Origin: Arthrobacter ulcerisalmonis
GTDB lineage: Bacteria; Actinomycetota; Actinomycetes; Actinomycetales; Micrococcaceae
Direction of reading: 5' to 3'
Length of the DNA stretch: 55,910 bases
Assembly (NCBI RefSeq): GCF_900609065.1
Contig: NZ_UXAU01000032.1
Coordinates: 1 to 55,910, forward strand
Positions 35,799-45,149 of the stretch are shown here, in pieces. A model generated the notes under the pieces. The model saw only the letters and a list, made by a program, of their open reading frames with translations, did no database searches and was not told the DNA's origin. The first letter of the stretch is position 1. Every line of letters begins with the position of its first letter. Both the position numbers and the translations under genes were made by a program.

Positions 35799-36443
35799 GT
35801 GAACGCACTCGACCAGGTTCCCCCGGAGTTTGTCCGGGCGTTGGGAACACTCCGCAGCGCTCAGTGCCGTAAGGAACTGCGCCTCGCCGAAATTCCTGCG
35901 CCCGCACGGCTGGCGCCCTACGCGGTGGCGTTGGGCGCCGAGGTCCTGGCACCTGGCAGTAATGCGGGAACTCCCGTTCACGGTCCAGCGGCCATGGCCC
36001 TGGCAGCAGCCAGCGGCAGCGACGAAGACGCCGTGGAACTTGCCACCGGCCGCTTCATCCTGCTCCACGACCCGGACGGCTCCGCCGTGTGGGATGGCGA
36101 GTTCAGGATTGTGACATACATCCGGGCGGAGCTTGAAGCCGAGATGGGCAACGATGAAATGCTGGGTACCGTGGCCTGGACCTGGCTGGTCGAGGCCCTG
36201 GAGAACCACAAGGCGGACTACCGGGCGGCCGGCGGAACAGCTACCCGAGTCCTCTCCGAAAGCTTCGGCACCCTCTCCGAACGCCCCGGCACCATCGACA
36301 TCGAACTCCGAGCGTCATGGACGCCAGCGTCATCGGACGTCTCTGCGCACCTGGAAGCGTGGTCCGACATGGTCTGCACCTTCGCGGGCCTGCCGCCCCT
36401 GCCGGACGGCGTCACCGCTCTGACGAACCGCCGCCGGAACTAG
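35799..36443 (+). CDS. DUF3000 domain-containing protein
   Basis: A 214-residue actinobacterial protein of the DUF3000 family (M. tuberculosis Rv2680 position), function unknown. Features are FILLHDPDGSAVWDGEFRIV, TWLVEALENHKADYRAAGGT and WSDMVCTFAGLPPLP. It lies directly upstream of the RNase D gene, an order conserved with M. tuberculosis, so a functional link with RNA processing is plausible but unproven. Confidence 0.92.
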   Translation: MNALDQVPPEFVRALGTLRSAQCRKELRLAEIPAPARLAPYAVALGAEVLAPGSNAGTPVHGPAAMALAAASGSDEDAVELATGRFILLHDPDGSAVWDGEFRIVTYIRAELEAEMGNDEMLGTVAWTWLVEALENHKADYRAAGGTATRVLSESFGTLSERPGTIDIELRASWTPASSDVSAHLEAWSDMVCTFAGLPPLPDGVTALTNRRRN

Positions 36444-36508
36444 GCGCCCGCACCCATGCAGACCCGCCTGAAACGCACTCCAATGCAGCCCGGTAAACTG
36501 GGAGCATC

Positions 36509-37837
36509 ATGACCGAAAACATTCCGGAAAACACCACGGCCGGCGTCCCGGCTGCTGACACCGCACCCCACATCACCGTTGAGGGCTTTGAGAGTCCCAT
36601 CCCCGAAGTCATTGAACTTGATTCGCCCCGCGAGGGCGTGCCGTTGGTCATTGAAACCTTGACCGGGCTGCAGCGCTGCGCCGCTGCCTTGGCAGCCGGC
36701 AGTGGGCCGGCCGGCGTCGACGCCGAGCGGGCTTCCGGCTTCCGCTACGGCCAACGCGCCTTCCTGGTCCAGATCCGCCGCGAGGGCGCCGGAACGTGGC
36801 TGATCGACCCTGAACCGTTCGAGAACCTGGACATCATCAACGATGCCCTGGCCGGCGTCGAATGGATCTTGCATGCCGCCAGCCAGGACCTGCCCTGCCT
36901 CTCCGAGCTGGGCATGTGGCCGGACAAACTCTTCGACACTGAGCTGGCCGCCCGGTTGGCTGGCCTCCCCCGCGTGGGACTCGCCGCCGTCATTGAGCAA
37001 CTGCTGGGATTCGGGCTCGCCAAGGAACACTCGGCAGCTGACTGGTCCACCCGCCCGCTCCCTGAACCGTGGCTGCGCTACGCCGCGCTGGACGTTGAAG
37101 TCCTCGCCGAGCTCCGCGAAGAACTGATCGAGCTCCTGGCAGCGGACGGAAAACTGAAATTTGCCGAACAGGAATTCGCGGCCATCCTTGCCGCTGGCAT
37201 CGCCCCACCCCGGGTTGACCCCTGGCGGAAGACCTCCGGCCTGCACCAGATCCGTGATCGGCGCCAACTTGCTGCCGTCCGGGAACTGTGGATCGAGCGG
37301 GACTCCTTGGCACAAAAGCGCGATGTGGCGCCAGGGCGCCTGATCCCCGATTCGTCCCTAGTGGCTGCGGCCAAGGCGATGCCCAGCACCGTGCCGCAGC
37401 TCCTCGGCACCAAGGGTTTCCACGGCCGCGCAGCCCAGCGCGAAGCACCGCGCTGGCTGCGCTGCATCGCTACCGCGCGCGCTCTTGATGACCTGCCGCC
37501 CCTGCACCTGCCAACCAACGCACCGCCGCCACCTCGGGTCTGGGCTGAGCGAGATCCGGCTGCCGCTGCCCGGTTGGGCACCGCGCGGCCGGCGCTCCAG
37601 GCCAAGGCGGAGGAACTCAACCTGCCGCTCGAAAACCTCCTCACCCCGGACACGTTGCGGCGCGTCGCGTGGCGACCGCCCGCAGAGCTGACCGAGGCCG
37701 CCGTCGCGGCTGAACTGTCAGAGCTCGGTGCCAGGGGGTGGCAGGTGAGCGTCACGGCGCCGTTGATCCTTGCGGCCTTCCTTGACCCGCAGCCGTTGCC
37801 GCCTAAGGAGCCCCGGGCCGTCGTCGCGCCCGCCTGA
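36509..37837 (+). CDS. rnd: Ribonuclease D (DEDDy exonuclease with HRDC domain)
   Basis: A 442-residue 3'-5' exoribonuclease. DEDDy motifs: Exo I GVDAERASGFRY (D, E), Exo II ILHAASQDLPCL (D), Exo III YAALDVEVL (Tyr and Asp). An HRDC domain (about 235-310, RRQLAAVRELWIERDSLAQK) and a helical C-terminal part follow. Family members trim structured RNA 3' ends, including tRNA. ATG start with GGGAG 5 nt upstream. It matches Rv2681. Confidence 0.93.
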   Translation: MTENIPENTTAGVPAADTAPHITVEGFESPIPEVIELDSPREGVPLVIETLTGLQRCAAALAAGSGPAGVDAERASGFRYGQRAFLVQIRREGAGTWLIDPEPFENLDIINDALAGVEWILHAASQDLPCLSELGMWPDKLFDTELAARLAGLPRVGLAAVIEQLLGFGLAKEHSAADWSTRPLPEPWLRYAALDVEVLAELREELIELLAADGKLKFAEQEFAAILAAGIAPPRVDPWRKTSGLHQIRDRRQLAAVRELWIERDSLAQKRDVAPGRLIPDSSLVAAAKAMPSTVPQLLGTKGFHGRAAQREAPRWLRCIATARALDDLPPLHLPTNAPPPPRVWAERDPAAAARLGTARPALQAKAEELNLPLENLLTPDTLRRVAWRPPAELTEAAVAAELSELGARGWQVSVTAPLILAAFLDPQPLPPKEPRAVVAPA

Positions 37838-37867
37838 CAACCACGCCTCCCCTCCCCCTTGCCAGCT

Positions 37868-37887
37868 ATGTTACTGGCAAGTAACAT
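37868..37887. promoter_or_regulatory. Candidate TetR-type operator upstream of fadA
   Basis: ATGTTACT-GGCA-AGTAACAT, a perfect 8-bp dyad with a 4-bp spacer, 72 nt before the fadA start. A 7-bp hairpin CATGCCG/CGGCATG follows at 37908-37925. The TTACT-N4-AGTAA form is typical of TetR-family fatty-acid regulators. Confidence 0.6.
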
Positions 37888-37958
37888 CGTGGTACCGACG
37901 TTTGGTCATGCCGTATTGCGGCATGCGCCCAACGCAACGTCTCGATGAGGAGTACTAC

Positions 37959-39272
37959 GTGAGCCAGCCCGGAACCGGCGCCGCCCAGCGCGCAGTCCGC
38001 GACGTCGTCTTTGTTGACGGTGTCCGCACCCCCTTTGGCCGCGCCGGCGAGAAAGGGATCTACGCTGGAACGCGCGCAGATGACCTGATCGTGAAATGCA
38101 TCAGGGAATTGATGCGGCGCAATCCGAGCCTCCCGCCGGAGCGTATCGACGAGGTTGCGATTGCTGCCACCACCCAGGTTGGCGACCAGGGCCTGACCCT
38201 TGGCCGGACCGCTGCACTCCTGGCTGGGCTCCCCCGCACCGTCCCAGGCTTCGCCATCGACCGGATGTGCGCGGGCGCCATGACAGCCGTGACGGCCACC
38301 GCCGGCGGCATTGGCTTTGGCGCCTATGACGTGGTGATTGCTGGCGGCGTGGAGCACATGGGCAACCATCCGATGGGCGCCAACGCCGACCCGAACCCCC
38401 GGTTCATGTCCGAGCGGCTGGTTGATCCCGCCGCCCTGAACATGGGCAACACCGCGGAAAACTTGCACGACCGCTTCCCCGCCATCACCAAAGAGCGCAC
38501 CGATGCCTACGCGGTCGCCTCCCAGGACAAGCTGGCCGCAGCCTACTCGGACGGCGTCATCCAACCGGACCTGGTCCCCGTGGCCACCATGAAGGCCGGA
38601 CAGGGCTGGACCGTCAACACCGTTGACGAGGCACCCCGCCCTGGAACCAGCATGGCTGACCTGGCGGGCCTGAAGACGCCGTTCCGTGCCCACGGCCGCG
38701 TGACGGCAGGGAACGCCTCCGGCCTCAACGATGGCGCCACCGCGGCTCTGCTGGCGTCCTCCGACGCCGCCGCCGAACTGGGCTTGCCCGTCAAGATGCG
38801 GATGGTCAGTTTCGCCTACGCAGGCGTGGCGCCTGAGGTCATGGGCATCGGCCCGGTTCCTGCCACCGAGAAAGCCCTGCGCAACGCCGGCCTGGACATC
38901 GCCGACATCGGCCTGTTCGAAATCAATGAGGCCTTCGCCGTCCAGGTTCTCAGCTTCCTGGATCACTTTGGCATCGCTGACAACGATCCCCGGGTCAACC
39001 GCTACGGCGGTGCCATCGCCGTAGGACACCCGCTCGCCTCCTCGGGCGTGCGTCTGATGACCCAACTGGCACGCCAGTTTGAGGCTGACCCCTCCGTGCG
39101 GTACGGCCTCACCACCATGTGCATCGGCCTGGGCATGGGCGCCACCGTCATCTGGGAAAACCCCCATCACCCGGACTACAGCGGGCACGCCGGAAGTTCG
39201 GCAGCCACTGATGTGCCGGCAACCACTGCCGTATCGGAAACCGCCTACAGCATCGAAGGAGCCATGGCATGA
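37959..39272 (+). CDS. fadA: Acetyl-CoA C-acyltransferase (thiolase) FadA
   Basis: A 437-residue thiolase that cleaves 3-ketoacyl-CoA in fatty acid beta-oxidation. The nucleophilic Cys is C104 in DRMCAGAMTAV, and the C-terminal catalytic segments are AVGHPLASSGVRLM (His) and TTMCIGLGMGATV (second Cys). GTG 37959 follows GAGGAG; the frame is open further upstream but lacks family sequence and would cover the operator. It forms the trifunctional-type FadA-FadB operon, with a 4-nt overlap with fadB. Confidence 0.95.
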   Translation: MSQPGTGAAQRAVRDVVFVDGVRTPFGRAGEKGIYAGTRADDLIVKCIRELMRRNPSLPPERIDEVAIAATTQVGDQGLTLGRTAALLAGLPRTVPGFAIDRMCAGAMTAVTATAGGIGFGAYDVVIAGGVEHMGNHPMGANADPNPRFMSERLVDPAALNMGNTAENLHDRFPAITKERTDAYAVASQDKLAAAYSDGVIQPDLVPVATMKAGQGWTVNTVDEAPRPGTSMADLAGLKTPFRAHGRVTAGNASGLNDGATAALLASSDAAAELGLPVKMRMVSFAYAGVAPEVMGIGPVPATEKALRNAGLDIADIGLFEINEAFAVQVLSFLDHFGIADNDPRVNRYGGAIAVGHPLASSGVRLMTQLARQFEADPSVRYGLTTMCIGLGMGATVIWENPHHPDYSGHAGSSAATDVPATTAVSETAYSIEGAMA

Positions 39273-41431
39273 GCGCCGCAGACTTTAGCCAGTTCGCTGA
39301 CCTGTTCCCCGACGAAACGGTCACCCACTCCTATGTGCAGGACATCGCCTTGCCCGGCACTTCGGGAAAATCAAGCCCCGGCACGTTTGCCCTGCTCACG
39401 CTGGATAACGGCCTGGACCACTCCAAGCCCACCACCTTGGGCCCTAAGACTCTCCTAGAGCTTGGCCAGACCCTCGAGGGCCTCCGGGACCGTGCTGCCC
39501 GCGGCGAAATCGTTGGCGTGGGCGTGACCGGCAAACCGTACTACCTGGTGGCCGGCGCAGACCTGTCCGCGGTCAAATCCTTGGAGGAGCGCGATCACGG
39601 CCTGTGGATGGCGCAGCTGGGGCACGATGTCTATGCAACCCTGGCCAACCTGGGCGTCCCCAGCTTCGCTTTCATCAACGGCGCGGCATTGGGCGGCGGG
39701 CTGGAAATCGCCCTGCAGTCCACCTACCGCACCGTCTCCACTGGCGCCGGCGCGCTGGCCTTGCCCGAAGCCTTCATCGGCCTGGTCCCGGGATGGGGCG
39801 GCGTATACATCCTGCCGCGCCTGATCGGACCGGAAAACGCCATCAAGGTCATGATCGAAAACCCGCTCAGCAACAATCGGACGCTGAGCGGACCCCAGGC
39901 CTTTGACCTGGGGGTGGCAGATGCCATCTTCGAACCGGCCGACTTCGTTGAGCAGTCGGTCGCCTGGGCGGCCAGCGTCATCGCCGCTGAAGTCACCCCG
40001 GCCCGTGTCAACGCCGTCGACGCCACCGCTCCCGACGTGGCCGAGCGCTGGGAGGCCGCGATCACCGCCGGCCGGAAACTGATCGAGGCCAAAAACTCCA
40101 ACGCCGCACCGGCGCCAGGCAAGGTCCTTGACGTCATGGCCGCCAACCGCACCATGACACAGCAGGAATCAGCCACGCTCGAATGCGAGACACTGGCTGA
40201 TCTGATGCAGACCGACGAGTTCCGCTCCACCGTCTACGCCTTCCTGGACCTGGTACAGAAACGTTCCAAGCGCCCTGCGGGCGCCCCGGACCGAAAACTG
40301 GCCCGCCCGGTGACCAAGGTGGGTGTGGTGGGCGCTGGCCTCATGGCAGGCCAGCTGGCTCTCCTGTTTGCCCGCCAGCTGAAGGTTCCAGTGGTGCTCA
40401 CAGACATCGACCAGGCCCGGGTGGACAAAGGCGTCAGCTACGTCCATGCCGAGGTCGACAAGCTCCTGGCCAAGAAACGCATCAGCCAGGACGCCGCCAA
40501 CCGTACCAAGGCGCTGGTCACCGGATCGGTGGACAAGGCAGCATTCGCGGACGCCGACTTTGTGATCGAGGCTGTCTTCGAAGAGCTCGCCATCAAGAAG
40601 CAGGTGTTTGCCGAACTCGAAGCAATTGTCAGCCCGGAGTGCATCCTGGCCACCAACACCTCGTCCCTCTCCGTGACCGCCATGGCCGCAGACCTGCAGC
40701 ACCCGGAACGGTTGGTGGGCTTCCACTTCTTCAACCCGGTGGCAGTGATGCCACTGCTGGAGATTGTGCGTGCGCCCCGAACGGACGACGCCGTGCTGGC
40801 CACCGCATTCGAGCTCGCCAAAGGCCTGAAGAAGACGGGCGTGCTGGTCAAGGACGCAGCCGCCTTCGTGGTGAACCGCATCCTGCTCCGGCTCATGGGT
40901 GAGGTGACCGCAGCGTTTGACGAAGGCACACCTGCCCACGTTGCCGACTCGGCGCTGCGGCCGATGGGCCTGCCCATGACGCCGTTCACGCTCCTGGCCA
41001 TGGTGGGACTGCCGGTGGCGCAGCACGTCCAGGAGTCGCTGCATGCGGCCTTCGGCGACCGCTTTGCCGTGTCGGCCAACCTGCAGAAATTGATCGACAA
41101 CGGCGTCAAGGGCCTGTGGGCTGCCGATGGCGCGGGAACGCCGCAGATCCCCGCCGCGACCCTGGACCTGATGTCCTTTGGCCAGGCTCCTTCCACGGCA
41201 GAAGAAGTGCTGCACCGCACCCAGGATGCCTTGGCCGAGGAGATCGGTTTGATGTTGGCGGAGGGCGTAGTGGCAGGTCCGGAAGACATTGACCTGTGCA
41301 TGATCCTCGGCGCCGGCTGGCCCATGTTCCTGGGTGGCATCACACCGTACCTTGACCGGGTTGGCGCCTCGGAACGGGTCAACGGCAAACGGTTCCTGCC
41401 CGCAGGGGTGGCGTCCGGCGTCGCTGCCTAG
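39269..41431 (+). CDS. fadB: 3-hydroxyacyl-CoA dehydrogenase/enoyl-CoA hydratase FadB
   Basis: A 720-residue bifunctional beta-oxidation enzyme. The N-terminal crotonase domain (about 30-260) has FAFINGAALGGGLEIALQS (oxyanion hole) and LPEAFIGLVPGWGG (Glu region). The NAD-binding domain (about 350-530) has VGVVGAGLMAGQLALLFAR and GFHFFNPVAVMPLLEIVR (catalytic His). A C-terminal 3HCDH domain follows. Together with FadA it forms the alpha2beta2-type complex. ATG overlaps the fadA stop. Confidence 0.95.
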   Translation: MSAADFSQFADLFPDETVTHSYVQDIALPGTSGKSSPGTFALLTLDNGLDHSKPTTLGPKTLLELGQTLEGLRDRAARGEIVGVGVTGKPYYLVAGADLSAVKSLEERDHGLWMAQLGHDVYATLANLGVPSFAFINGAALGGGLEIALQSTYRTVSTGAGALALPEAFIGLVPGWGGVYILPRLIGPENAIKVMIENPLSNNRTLSGPQAFDLGVADAIFEPADFVEQSVAWAASVIAAEVTPARVNAVDATAPDVAERWEAAITAGRKLIEAKNSNAAPAPGKVLDVMAANRTMTQQESATLECETLADLMQTDEFRSTVYAFLDLVQKRSKRPAGAPDRKLARPVTKVGVVGAGLMAGQLALLFARQLKVPVVLTDIDQARVDKGVSYVHAEVDKLLAKKRISQDAANRTKALVTGSVDKAAFADADFVIEAVFEELAIKKQVFAELEAIVSPECILATNTSSLSVTAMAADLQHPERLVGFHFFNPVAVMPLLEIVRAPRTDDAVLATAFELAKGLKKTGVLVKDAAAFVVNRILLRLMGEVTAAFDEGTPAHVADSALRPMGLPMTPFTLLAMVGLPVAQHVQESLHAAFGDRFAVSANLQKLIDNGVKGLWAADGAGTPQIPAATLDLMSFGQAPSTAEEVLHRTQDALAEEIGLMLAEGVVAGPEDIDLCMILGAGWPMFLGGITPYLDRVGASERVNGKRFLPAGVASGVAA

Positions 41432-41446
41432 CATCTTCTCAACCTT

Positions 41447-41486
41447 GGCAGCCCTGCACGATTACCCGTAACCATGCAGGGCTGCC
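41447..41486 (+). terminator. Terminator after fadAB
   Basis: Perfect 12-bp stem GGCAGCCCTGCA/TGCAGGGCTGCC with a 16-nt loop, 16 nt past the fadB stop. Weak A/T after it (ATAAA). Confidence 0.75.
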
Positions 41487-41546
41487 ATAAACTGCCGGAG
41501 AAGGCTTGGCGGACCACCGCCAGCTCCTGCAGTGAAAGATGGAATC

Positions 41547-42971
41547 ATGCCCCACTACGACCTCGCAATCATTGGCTCCGGCTCTGGTAACTCGCTGGTG
41601 ACGCCGTACTGGGATGACAAGCGGGTGGCCATCATCGACGGTGGCGTTTTCGGTGGGACATGCTTGAACGTCGGCTGCATTCCCACCAAAATGTACGTCT
41701 ACCCCGCAGCCCTGGCAGCAGCACCCAAGGAAGCCGCTAAGCTCGGCGTCGACTTGAGCCGGGATGCCGTGCACTGGAACGACATCCGGGACCGGATCTT
41801 CGGCCGGATCGACGCGATCTCCGCAGCTGGCAAGGCCTACCGCGCCGACGAACTGGACAACGTTGACCTGTACCAGGAGTACGCCACGTTCAGCAGCCCC
41901 CGCACCCTGGTGACGGAATCCGGCGTCGAAATTTCCGCCGACCGAGTGGTCATTGCGGCCGGTTCACGCGCCGTCCTGCCCGAGGTTCCCGGGGTGGACC
42001 TGCCCCAGGTCCACACCTCCGACACCGTCATGCGCCTTGATGGGCTCCCGGCCCGGGTGGTTGTGGTGGGCGGCGGGTACATTGCCGCCGAGTTCGCGTC
42101 CATCTTCCACGGCTTCGGCTCCCAGGTCACGCAGGTGAACCGGTCGGAGCGCCTGCTGCGAGGCATCGATGCCGAGATCGCCGAACGCTTTGCCACTGCA
42201 GCAGCCAGCCGCTGGAAGCTCACCCTGGGCCACTCGCTGCAGTCCGTGGAGGACAACGGGGACGGGTCGGTCACCGTGGTCTTTACCGACAATGCCGGCG
42301 CTGAACTTCGATTGCCTGCCGACGTGGTGCTGATGGCCACCGGCCGGGTACCCAACGCAGACCGCCTGGATGCTGGCGCAGCGGGCTTCGACCTTACCGA
42401 CGCCGGCACCATCGCCGTGGACCAGTACCTGCAGGTGCGCTCAGGCGGAGCCCCGGTTGCCGGCGTGTACGCCTTGGGGGACGTCGCCAACGAATATCAG
42501 CTCAAGCACGTAGCCAACCGGGAAGCCCGCGTGGTGAGCCACAACCTGGAACACCCCGACCAGCCGCGCAGCATCGACTACACGGCCGTCCCGTTCGCCG
42601 TATTCGCCAACCCGCAGGTGGCGTCCGTGGGGCTGTCCGAGACGGACGCCCGGTCCAGTGCGGCGCCGGGCACGGAGATTACGACGGCGGTCCAGGACTA
42701 CGGCAGCACCGCCTACGGTTGGGCGATGTCGGACGAGGAAGGCGTGGTCAAGCTGATCGCCGAGAAGGCCACCGGCAAGCTGTTGGGTGCGCACGTGATA
42801 GGCCACGAGGCGTCCCTGCTCATCCAGCCGCTGGTGCAGGCGATGAACATGGGCACCACGGTGTCGCAGCTGGCGCGCGGCCCGTACTGGATCCACCCGG
42901 CTTTGATGGAAGTGGTCGAGAACGCGCTGCTGTCCCTGGACGTGGACGCACCAGCCGACGCGCCCCTGTAG
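41547..42971 (+). CDS. mtr: Mycothione reductase
   Basis: A 474-residue FAD pyridine-nucleotide disulphide oxidoreductase. Redox motif GGTCLNVGCIPTKM, N-terminal FAD site IIGSGSGNS, NADPH site VVVGGGYIAAEFA, the FAD-binding ALGDVAN, and the C-terminal dimer interface YWIHPALMEVVENAL with the catalytic His-Glu. It reduces mycothiol disulphide, so the host makes mycothiol. The GSGSGNS and short-tailed C-terminus separate it from lipoamide dehydrogenase. ATG 41547; the SD is weak. Confidence 0.93.
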   Translation: MPHYDLAIIGSGSGNSLVTPYWDDKRVAIIDGGVFGGTCLNVGCIPTKMYVYPAALAAAPKEAAKLGVDLSRDAVHWNDIRDRIFGRIDAISAAGKAYRADELDNVDLYQEYATFSSPRTLVTESGVEISADRVVIAAGSRAVLPEVPGVDLPQVHTSDTVMRLDGLPARVVVVGGGYIAAEFASIFHGFGSQVTQVNRSERLLRGIDAEIAERFATAAASRWKLTLGHSLQSVEDNGDGSVTVVFTDNAGAELRLPADVVLMATGRVPNADRLDAGAAGFDLTDAGTIAVDQYLQVRSGGAPVAGVYALGDVANEYQLKHVANREARVVSHNLEHPDQPRSIDYTAVPFAVFANPQVASVGLSETDARSSAAPGTEITTAVQDYGSTAYGWAMSDEEGVVKLIAEKATGKLLGAHVIGHEASLLIQPLVQAMNMGTTVSQLARGPYWIHPALMEVVENALLSLDVDAPADAPL

Positions 42972-42987
42972 GGACGCGCCGGAGGCG

Positions 42988-43965
<978 letters not shown>

Positions 43966-43974
43966 GGTTCTCTC

Positions 43975-44535
43975 CTAGAGGCTGAAGCCGGTGGCGGGTT
44001 TGGCCGAGTGCTTGAGTTTGAAGGCGTTCGGTTCGCCGAAGGTGGCAGCGCCGATGCTCAGCTTGGTGAAGTCCAGGTCCTCGCCGCGGGCGCAGATCTT
44101 GACCGCGTTGACGGCCTTGTTGGCGTCGGGGACCAGGCAGAAGATGTTGAGTTTATAGTCGGTGAATTCGGAGCGTTCAACGGTCCCCAAGCCGCGCCAC
44201 GCCAGGTGGCTGATGAGGGCGTCGGTGGCCTTCTCCTCAAGGTAGCGGTCCCGCTCGGTACCTTCGCGGGTTTTCAGCGCGAACTGGGCCACCACCCAGA
44301 ACTGCTCCGCTTCCGGGATTTCGGTGTAGCCGTCTTCTGCGCACTGGGCTGCGAAAGCATCAAGCAGTCCGTTGGCTTCGTCTTCGCCCGGCACGTCCGT
44401 TTCCTCGGTTTTGCTCTGGTGGCCCACCACGCCGTAGTTCATGACGAACTGGCTGTAATCGGTGTCGAACCACGCCTCCCTGAAGTGCAGAACGTTTTCG
44501 GTGTCGCGTTTGTAAACCCTGACAATGTCGCTCAT
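43975..44535 (-). CDS. Hypothetical protein with WGR-like N-terminus (186 aa)
   Basis: An uncharacterised 186-residue protein. The N-terminal VRVYKRDTENVLHFREAWFD with YSQFVMNYGVVGH and the Gly-containing turns resembles a WGR-like beta fold, seen in proteins that bind nucleic acid or partner proteins. The C-terminal half (about 100-186) is alpha/beta and ends in FKLKHSAKPATG. Start ATG 44535 overlaps the DUF402 stop by 4 nt (ATGA). No function known. Confidence 0.65.
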   Translation of the reverse strand: MSDIVRVYKRDTENVLHFREAWFDTDYSQFVMNYGVVGHQSKTEETDVPGEDEANGLLDAFAAQCAEDGYTEIPEAEQFWVVAQFALKTREGTERDRYLEEKATDALISHLAWRGLGTVERSEFTDYKLNIFCLVPDANKAVNAVKICARGEDLDFTKLSIGAATFGEPNAFKLKHSAKPATGFSL

Positions 44536-45149
44536 GTGCGTCCCTTGCTGAACCATGCGGCGTCGGTGCCATCAAACGGCGCCTGCTGCGCTGTGACGGC
44601 CTGAAAAAGGTGGGCTGCGCTGTCCTGCAGCGAGGCGGCGAGGTCGTCGGGATAGGCCATGGCCACCCGATGCTCGGCAAATTCGTCTTCGTCATCGATA
44701 AACACGCCGCGGTCCCGGGTGTTGATGACATCGAGGTCCATGTCGATGACGTGGAACTCGCAGACGTTGTTCCTGATGGGATTCCACTGATGCGCTAGGG
44801 CAAGGTCAATGTAGACGTGCATGCCGCCTGGATGGGCACCGTCGTAGAAGGTGGCTACCCAGTCGCCGGTGCGCGGAACCAGGAGGACAGCGTCGGACTG
44901 GGTGTAGAACGCCAGGCCGGGGCGGGAGCAGAACTCGTGGGTGCCCTGGAAGATCCACCAGCCGTGCTCGTCTTCGCCCAGGTAGCGGCCGGGCACCACC
45001 CAGTGCGCTTTACCGTTCCACTTGCGGTTACGTGCCACCACCAGCTGCCCAGGTTTCAGGGCAGGCGGGACGCGTGCCACCTCGGGGTCTACGGCGGCGA
45101 CGGAGCCGCCCAGCATTCCGGGGTAGGTGTGAAGTTGTTGGGCCGTCAC
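44532..45149 (-). CDS. DUF402 domain-containing protein
   Basis: A 205-residue protein of the DUF402 family (related to the nucleoside di/triphosphate phosphatase FomD/Ntdp fold). Visible are [39 protein letters not shown] and [13 protein letters not shown], in which the acidic cluster probably binds divalent metal. GTG 45149 overlaps the dxs stop by 4 nt (GTGA); an upstream open frame inside dxs is not DUF402-like. Coupled to dxs. Confidence 0.88.
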   Translation of the reverse strand: MTAQQLHTYPGMLGGSVAAVDPEVARVPPALKPGQLVVARNRKWNGKAHWVVPGRYLGEDEHGWWIFQGTHEFCSRPGLAFYTQSDAVLLVPRTGDWVATFYDGAHPGGMHVYIDLALAHQWNPIRNNVCEFHVIDMDLDVINTRDRGVFIDDEDEFAEHRVAMAYPDDLAASLQDSAAHLFQAVTAQQAPFDGTDAAWFSKGRT

